Origin: Jaltomata sinuosa
Lineage: Eukaryota > Streptophyta > Magnoliopsida > Solanales > Solanaceae
NCBI GenBank assembly: GCA_003996215.1
Contig: QJPP01000028.1
Coordinates: 806,001 to 870,000, forward strand
DNA length: 64,000 nt
Reading direction: 5' to 3'
Shown piece after piece: positions 57,319 through 64,000 of this stretch (its first letter is position 1; each line of letters opens with the position of its first letter). A model generated the notes under the pieces. The model saw only the letters and a program-made list of their open reading frames with translations, made no database searches and was not told where the DNA came from. Both the position numbers and the translations under genes were made by a program.

Positions 57319-57914
57319 AGTATCATTACAAGATTATAATAGTAGTTGTACAAACTTTTTTTTTTCTTTCCTTTTTTGGGTCTAAAAATGTACAAACTAT
57401 GAGTACCTAAAAACAGAAATATGAAGTACAAAAAATAAAGAGACCGGGGAAACCCTAAGCCCATGGCAATGAAAACGTGCCGCCGCTTCCTCTGAACTAA
57501 TTGAGTGAAGAACGCCAAATTTAAAAGGGATTAATATTATATTTATCTTATTTTAAAATATAACTTTCCTTGATTTATGTGTGTCATTCTTACGCATAAT
57601 TCATGCTAATCGTCTCTTTTATGTGTCATTCTTACGCATAATTCATGTTAATCGCTCTTTTATCATTCCAATTTTATCGAATGTCTTCGAAGGAGATAAA
57701 ATATATCTTTCCTAATAAGCAATTATTGGTATCTAAAATTTAAAAAACATATCCAGAATATATATATATATATATTATTTAATATAATATGTTATGAGTA
57801 AGTATTTACGTCTCAAAATCACTAAACTATAAACTCATTTTGCAAGTAATGTTCAATTAAAAATAAACAATTAGTACTATGTAAAGGAACTTTTTTGTCT
57901 ACCTTACTTAAAAG
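57319..57914. other. Intergenic AT-rich DNA
   Basis: No gene found. A short direct repeat of gtgtcattcttacgcataat occurs at about 57,580 and 57,621. Confidence 0.5.
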
Positions 57915-58122
57915 GGGTGTTTGGATTGATTTTTTTAACTGATTTATAAGCTAAAAATTAAAAGTTAAAAGTTGGTAGCAATTAACTTTTGGCTTTTAAC
58001 TCTTTTTTTTTATATATACTTTTTAAGCCTAAGTGTTTTTGTCTTTGTCAAACACCTCTAAAAATAAATAAAAAATGTTTAAAAATCAAAAAACACTTAA
58101 AAATAAATCAATCCAAACACCC
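57915..58122. mobile_element. Short MITE, 208 bp
   Basis: Ends gggtgtttggattgattttt and aaataaatcaatccaaacaccc form an inverted pair; the interior is AT-rich with aaagttaaaagttgg motifs. Confidence 0.75.
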
Positions 58123-58624
58123 ACAAAGCCATTCGAGGAAATGACATTGTTTGTTCACTTATAATTTGAATAGAAAAATATATAATTTTAAATTTTATGT
58201 GTAAAAAATAAAATTTCTTATAGAAAGTATAAAATTATAAATAAATTTATAAAAGGCTAAATTTTTTTTTTCCGGGCAAACAAAAAATTCCTTTTTTTAT
58301 ATTATGCTTTAAAGGCAATTTAAGGTGACACATGCACAATCATTCAAAGGAAAAATCTATTTTTTATACGTTTTTCTCAGATGCCCTTACCTACCCTACA
58401 CACTCTTTGTCAAATTCCTACTAGTTAAACTGTGGCAAAATAAGCAGAGTGCTACCCTAGTTTAATCTCACAATCATCATCAAATCTTGAACTAATCCAC
58501 TTACCATTTTTGCTTTTTTTGCTGCATTCTTTCATTGCTAGGCTTTGTTTGGGAAAATCCCATAAAATTTGTCGACTTTTCTTGAATTAATTTGAGCAAA
58601 AAAACTTTGTGGGGTTTGTAGAAA

Positions 58625-60666
58625 ATGGCTGGTTGTTCATCAGGTATCAGGTTATCTCAGTTTACAGCTTTGAAAAATGAAATCTTGATCATGGGGTCCA
58701 TTAAAGACTCCAACTTTACGTTTGTTAAGTGCCAAGATTTTGTGGGTACGAGGAAAATAGGTTTTTTGGTTTGTCTGAACAATAACAAGTCAAGATTTTT
58801 GGTTAAGAGTTCATTGAATCCAGAGGGTAACTCAATATCTGGTGTTAGTGTAGAGACAGTACTCAAAGAGAATGATACTTATTCTGTTGGGAAAGATGTT
58901 GGTGTTCTTGATGCTGATAATGGTGGTGGTGGGGAAGGGGGTTTGGATTTAGCTGATGGGAATGGTGGAAATGGGAAATCCACTGGTGGTGGTGGTGGTG
59001 GCGGAGGAGGAGGAGGAGGAGGGGACAATGGAGAAGGTGATGAGGAAGAACAGGAATTTGGGCCATTACTGAAGTTTGAGGATGTGATGAGAGAGGCAGA
59101 GGCTCGTGGGGCTACACTTCCTGCTGATATGATAGAGGCTGCAAAGAGTGTTGGGATCAGAAAGCTACTTCTGCTCAGATATTTGGACTTGCAGGTAAAA
59201 TTTTATTAGCACTTTGTTTGGATGGTTGTTACATGTCGTTTTATAATGTATCTTATTGTATTGTGTTGTATCATTTTGATGAATACAATGTTTGGATAGA
59301 TTTTATCGTTTCCCATCATTACATAATGATATGACCAATTTGAAGGGAAAACCTATAAGAAAAGTAGGGTGCATGGTAGAGCTATTATAAAAAGGTTAGA
59401 TAAAGGATAAAATAGGGTTATTAGATAATAAACAAAGATAAAATGAGAAGAAAAAAAAAGGTAACGACGTGATCACACCAAATCGATCGTTACATAACGA
59501 TACGATACAATAAAATTTAAGTAACAATCAAAACAAACATTGTTTAATATGTAACAACCATCCAAACAAGCTGTAGGTAAAAATGATTAGCCTGTTTACA
59601 AAATGGTTTATTGAACATGTGCATTTTGATTGACAATACGTGTTTTCGTGAATGTAGGGGTCAGCTTGGCTCGGAGCTGCAATGAGGTCTTGCGCTATGC
59701 TGCGGAACAGAATGTTGGCTGATCCATCATTTCTTTTCAAAGTTGGAACCGAGGTTTGTGTTGAGCTTGATTTTGATATTTCTGTTCTGTAAATAACTCA
59801 TTTGAAATAGTTGCTCTTTGAGCTACTGCTATTAGTGTGCATCATGTTGTGTCTGTGATTCTGTTTTCATATCTTATGGCTTGGAGCAATTAGTAATTCG
59901 TTGTATAAGTATGCTAAACTTGCATTACACGTGTTGAATTTCTATGGACCTTGAAATACGATTGTGGCACCTTACCTACTGTTCGTGGTAATTTCTTTTT
60001 TCGTCATGAAATTTATACTATGCTTTTCAACGTCGAATTCACGGGTTGTCGGTTCTCTGATGTAGATAGTCATTGATACAACTTGTGCAACAGTTGCGGA
60101 AGTTCAAAAGAGGGGCAAAGATTTTTGGGCAGAATTTGAATTGTATGCTGCAGATATGTTGGTTGGGGTTGCTGTCAATGTAGCTCTAGTTGGGTTGCTA
60201 GCACCATATGCTCGAATTGGGCAACCGTCTGTATCTCAAGGCTTTGTTGGTCATTTTCAGAGAGCTTATGGAGCACTTCCAAGCAGGTTTTGACTTATGC
60301 AAGCCCTGTGATATTATTGCATTAAATTTGAGCACTATTTAGAAGATTTTCACTTCAAATGCTCATCTGGCTGCAGTGTTTTTGAAGCTGAAAGGCCAGG
60401 GTGTAGATTTTCATTGAATCAGAGAATTGCTGCTTATTTTTATAAGGTAAAACTTGCATAATTGAAGTATATGCTATAAATGGATTGCAGTATATCTGTT
60501 TACATATGTCATTCTCTCCTGTTCGTAATAGTTCTTCTCGTAAATGTATTCCATTGTGTAACTTACAATTCTTCATATTTCTTTAGGGCATTCTATATGG
60601 ATTCGTCGGGTTTGGATGTGGTATCATTGGCCAAGGAATTGCAAATATGATAATGACTGCCAAGCG
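58625..60666 (+). CDS. RER: RETICULATA-RELATED (DUF3411) plastid envelope protein, 5' part
   Basis: Exons seen: 58625-59194, 59658-59753, 60066-60286, 60377-60446, 60587-60666; all GT-AG and in phase (345 complete codons plus two bases). N-terminus is a Ser-rich transit peptide. Residues about 100-140 are Gly-rich with a long Gly run, then the acidic DEEEQEFGPL. The DUF3411 domain follows: KFEDVMREAEARGATLPADM, LRYLDLQGSAWLGAAM, then hydrophobic VAVNVALVGLLAPYA. Family members sit in the chloroplast inner envelope and affect leaf mesophyll and reticulate pigmentation. The remaining domain (roughly the last quarter to third) was not found up to 64,000, so the gene runs past the window with an intron over 3.3 kb. 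Confidence 0.93.
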
Positions 60667-63600
60667 GTTTGTTGCTCTCTGATATCCCTAATACCACTAT
60701 TTTCACTATTATTCTTGTTGTTGCTGTTGTCGTTTCCTTTTCCTGGTTTAGTTTACATAGATGCTGCTTGAAGATTTTTCTATTAAATTTTTGACTTACT
60801 CCTTCCTGGATTTTGAACTTGGGTTTCACTCGGATCCAATACTCATACTAATGGAGATCCAACATGTGCCAGAATTCTTCATCTCGAGACTACCCCAATA
60901 TGTGCCTTGTTTTAAATTAGCATTCTACTTCTCCATTTAGATATCTATATTTGAGTGTCAAGATATTAAAATTTTCGTTTCCTTCTCATAAAAGGAAATT
61001 AAAATTTCGCGTCTTTTTTCATAAACTAGTTCTAATGCTTGATAACTCTCGGCACGAAACCATATACTTTCTTTTCACACGTGTTCCTTGCTAATCTGGC
61101 TTTAATGTCTATCTTATCATTATCTGGTTTTGTTTGCTAAAATGAGATCTGTGGATATGTAAGAGTAAAGAGACAATGGTTATACAATTCAGTGGAGAAA
61201 AAAGGTCAATGGAAAAAGCCTTAAGGATGTTTATGGGGGAGGGGACAGGAGCAAAGTGATGATGGGATAGATTCAAAATGGACTAGGTAAACTCTCTTTT
61301 ATTTTGTCACAGAGAAGGGTTGGTCATCTGGTTCCAAGCAATGAGAGGCTGTGTGGAGATGTTTAAAAGACTAACATCTCAACTTTAGTTTCAGGTGAAA
61401 ATTAAAACTAAAAAGAATAACTTTCAGCTGTGTTAAGATTTGAAATACTTTCTATTGTAATGCATCGCCAAAGCTATTTTGTTTAAGGCCATTTCCTACC
61501 TTGGAAATTCTGAAAGAGTTGAATTGTTGAAACCCGTTGCATCTTTGGAGATTATCAATTATGTTAACATCCAAAGTTACTTTGGATCAAATTTAGAAGC
61601 TTGGGGTTGTCAAACCTTAGTTGTAATAGGGCCCAACTCCAGTGTTAGAAAGTCTTGAGATTAAGAGGTACTGTTAAGGTTGCATTAAGATCGGATTAGG
61701 GAGGTAGTAGTACGGGAGCACTTTGAAAGTGATAGATGCCCAAGGGAGGAAGATTAGGGACATAAAGTTTGCCTAATTTCTACTTGTCAAGAAGAAAAAG
61801 GAATGTCTAATTTCAAATTTAAGAACATTTGAGTAAGGGATACATTCACGAGGTAAAATAGAGATGCTTCAGAAAAGGGATGTACTGGGACAAGAGTGTT
61901 ATTGAAGTATAAAGAGGTTTGATTTGATTAACCTTTTGCTTCGCAGCTGAGCTTGTGTCTGAATAAGGATAAGTTGCATTTGACCTGGGAAAGATAAAAG
62001 ATCTGTAAACAGGGAGGGATAGGAAAGTGCTGAAAAATGCTAAAAGGACAAAGGCAGAACAAGGCTTTCCTCAGACAAGATAGGCAAGTAGCTGGATAGG
62101 GCTGTAGAGCTGTTGAAGCAAGCTCATGATGCATTTATAGGGAAGGAGTTTAATCAACTGTAAATCTGGTTGGGCGTGAAAAAGGCTGGGGTTGAAACTG
62201 AAGGATCTGAGAACAATTCTTTTGCCCTCTATAGACAAGTACATGTGTAAATGTGACTCCCGATGGTCATGAGCCCCATGCAGGACCGAAGGAACCTGCT
62301 GGTGCCAATGAGGATATGCATAATAGGTCAAGCTGTAACACGGGTTATAAGGGAAACTAACTAGTGGCTATGGTTTCATGTAAGAGACCAAGGCCTATAT
62401 TTGTCTCCATGTGCTGCCCTAGCAAATTTACGATAACTAGTTTTAAGGTTTGATGGCAAGGAGGAGGAAGTAAGAAGATTGCGGGGGTACCAACACCATG
62501 TGACTAGAATATGAAACCTTTCAACCAGTAAGTGAAGGATGGCTTCTTAAAGAGGTTATATGCTTGTACAGTTGATGAGATATGAGTTCAAAAGAGGGGC
62601 AAGAAGCATCATCTCCATGGGGTTTTCTTTGAAGAAGGAAGAATTTAGCAGTGGACAGACTGGGTACCTCATTTTGCAATTCCACTAAACTACTATTGAG
62701 TGAAGGTGCAAACATCATCGTTAATTGATCAAAAAAGTAAACCATAGCCAAGGGTGTGGCCTAATGGCGAGTGAAGTGGTTGGAGAACCAGAGGTCCCAG
62801 GTTCGAATCTTAATGGAGGCAAAGGCACTATGTAGGTGATTTCTTCGCATCTACTAAGTCCTGGTGAGTATAATTACCCGGTACCTGTGCTGGTGGGAGG
62901 TAGCAGGTACCCATTGGAATAGTCTAGGTGCGCAAGCTGGTCCCAATACCACCATTATTTTCTTTTTAAAAAAGCAAACCAGAAAGAAGTGGCTATAATA
63001 TCATTCAGTATCCTGTACTAGGTCTTCCATTTGAACTGCTGTCTCACTTCTTATTATAGGATTTCTTTTAATGCTTTCAGTGCAATTCTTGATCATACTA
63101 ATGATAAAAATATTTTTATCTAGTCTTTGTATGGTGTCTTGTTTACTAATTCTGATGGAGAAGTGCATACCGACAAGAAAAAGAATAAGGGAAATCAGGT
63201 TTGCAGATAGTAACTGAATTATGAGAAGTCGGGGTTACCTCTTGCATTTTATGGATTAACCCATAGCAGTGAAGTAGGTATATCTGTTATATTGTTATAC
63301 TTATTTTATCTGATACGTCTCTTTTCAGCTATTTCTTAACTGGTTCATATTAGGCTAAATACCTTTCCTTGATAAATTTTGACGGTTTCTTAGATCATAT
63401 CCTTGTCTAACCCTCTCCTGATTCATCATAAGCATTGTACCTCTCCCTGCGTCAAAATCTTTATGGGACATTACTGGATTCGTGATGTCCAAAGCTATGC
63501 CTGATTAGTTGCTTATCCAGAAAAGAAGGAAAACACGAAACAGAAAAGTGTGTTGTAATGTTCTTCTGAGTTATATCATATTCATAACTATGAAAGGATC

Positions 63601-64000
63601 AAGAAATCAGACTAATTGATGATATTACATGGAAAGTACATGAATATCAAAAGTAGGACCTTGAGCTAAGTTTAAGGAATATTTGTTCGGCACAGGGGGC
63701 CCTCAAGCATATTAGTGGCATAAAGCCAAAATCGGAAGGCCTTAGACTTTTAAGAAAAAATAATTTTTTTAATAAAGTCTATTTTCTAGTTTCTTGAGAT
63801 GCAAAGTTGTTAAGTAAGAATTTTTTTTATAATCAATTTCTTCTAATAACTTTTATCAATTGGTAATATAACCAATCCATTTAATCTTTCTTTCCTTTTA
63901 TATGAAAAATTCACTTTTTCTACAACTAGTACTCAATTTTTTTTAAAAAAAATATAATCTATGTATTATTGCTAAAAAAATGGGGCCCTCAAATTTGGGG
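60667..64000 (+). other. Large RER intron (incomplete)
   Basis: Includes the SINE at 62,749-62,970. The stretch 61,140-62,700 has a less AT-rich, relic-like composition but no frame that I can assign. gggggccctcaa at 63,696 and ggggccctcaaatttgg near 63,981 are direct, not inverted, repeats. Confidence 0.5.
62749..62970 (+). mobile_element. tRNA-derived SINE, full copy
   Basis: Head agggtgtggcctaatggcga, a good B box ggttcgaatc, ggtgggaggtagcaggtacc, and the 3' end ccaataccaccattat. Same family as 8,834-9,050, diverged. Confidence 0.75.

Noticed and set aside
57282..57518. Minus-strand ORF near aagcggcggcacg and agggtttcccc
   Set aside because: Looks like a possible gene start but no following exon or family could be recognised.
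63690..64000. Repeated ggggccctcaa motif as a possible hAT element
   Set aside because: The two motifs are direct rather than inverted and the window ends there; boundaries cannot be set.

Overview
The window is nuclear DNA of a flowering plant, almost certainly a nightshade (Solanaceae, Solanum/Nicotiana type). The evidence is AT-rich intergenic DNA, multi-exon genes with GT-AG introns that match Arabidopsis families exon by exon, Solanaceae-type SINEs, many TIR elements, an endogenous pararetrovirus of the solendovirus/cavemovirus type and an RTE-type LINE. There are no bacterial operons and no CRISPR array.

Layout: 1-4,400 is repeat-rich DNA (a G-rich element and a ~190-bp tandem array). 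UPP, plastid uracil phosphoribosyltransferase, lies at 4,422-10,254 (+, 12 exons), with a first exon encoding a Pro-His-repeat transit peptide. A candidate 55-residue membrane peptide is at 11,156-11,323 (-). PRA1A, a prenylated Rab acceptor, is at 16,533-21,673 (-, 7 exons), with a tRNA-Val(CAC) in its promoter region. ATG1, the autophagy kinase, is at 25,052-33,012 (+, 13 exons). From 33,013 to 38,300 there is only duplicated and transposon-derived DNA.

A nearly genome-length pararetrovirus integrant fills 38,307-45,464: three small ORFs, coat protein, movement protein, protease-RT-RNase H, transactivator, then promoter. It is disabled by two in-frame stops, one frameshift and an altered zinc knuckle. 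It abuts an inverted, internally rearranged fragment of the same virus, and that fragment was then split by a 3.5-kb RTE LINE (45,923-49,424) carrying a perfect 14-bp target duplication. An intronless G-type lectin receptor kinase follows (50,533-52,953, +). After more MITE-rich DNA, a RETICULATA-RELATED plastid envelope gene starts at 58,625 and runs off the right edge.

The cellular genes (pyrimidine salvage, vesicle traffic, autophagy, cell-surface sensing, plastid envelope) do not form one pathway. The most interesting part is the nested viral/LINE locus. The movement-protein ORF appears to carry a second retropepsin-like domain in front of the normal protease, and the surviving viral promoter points into antisense viral sequence.
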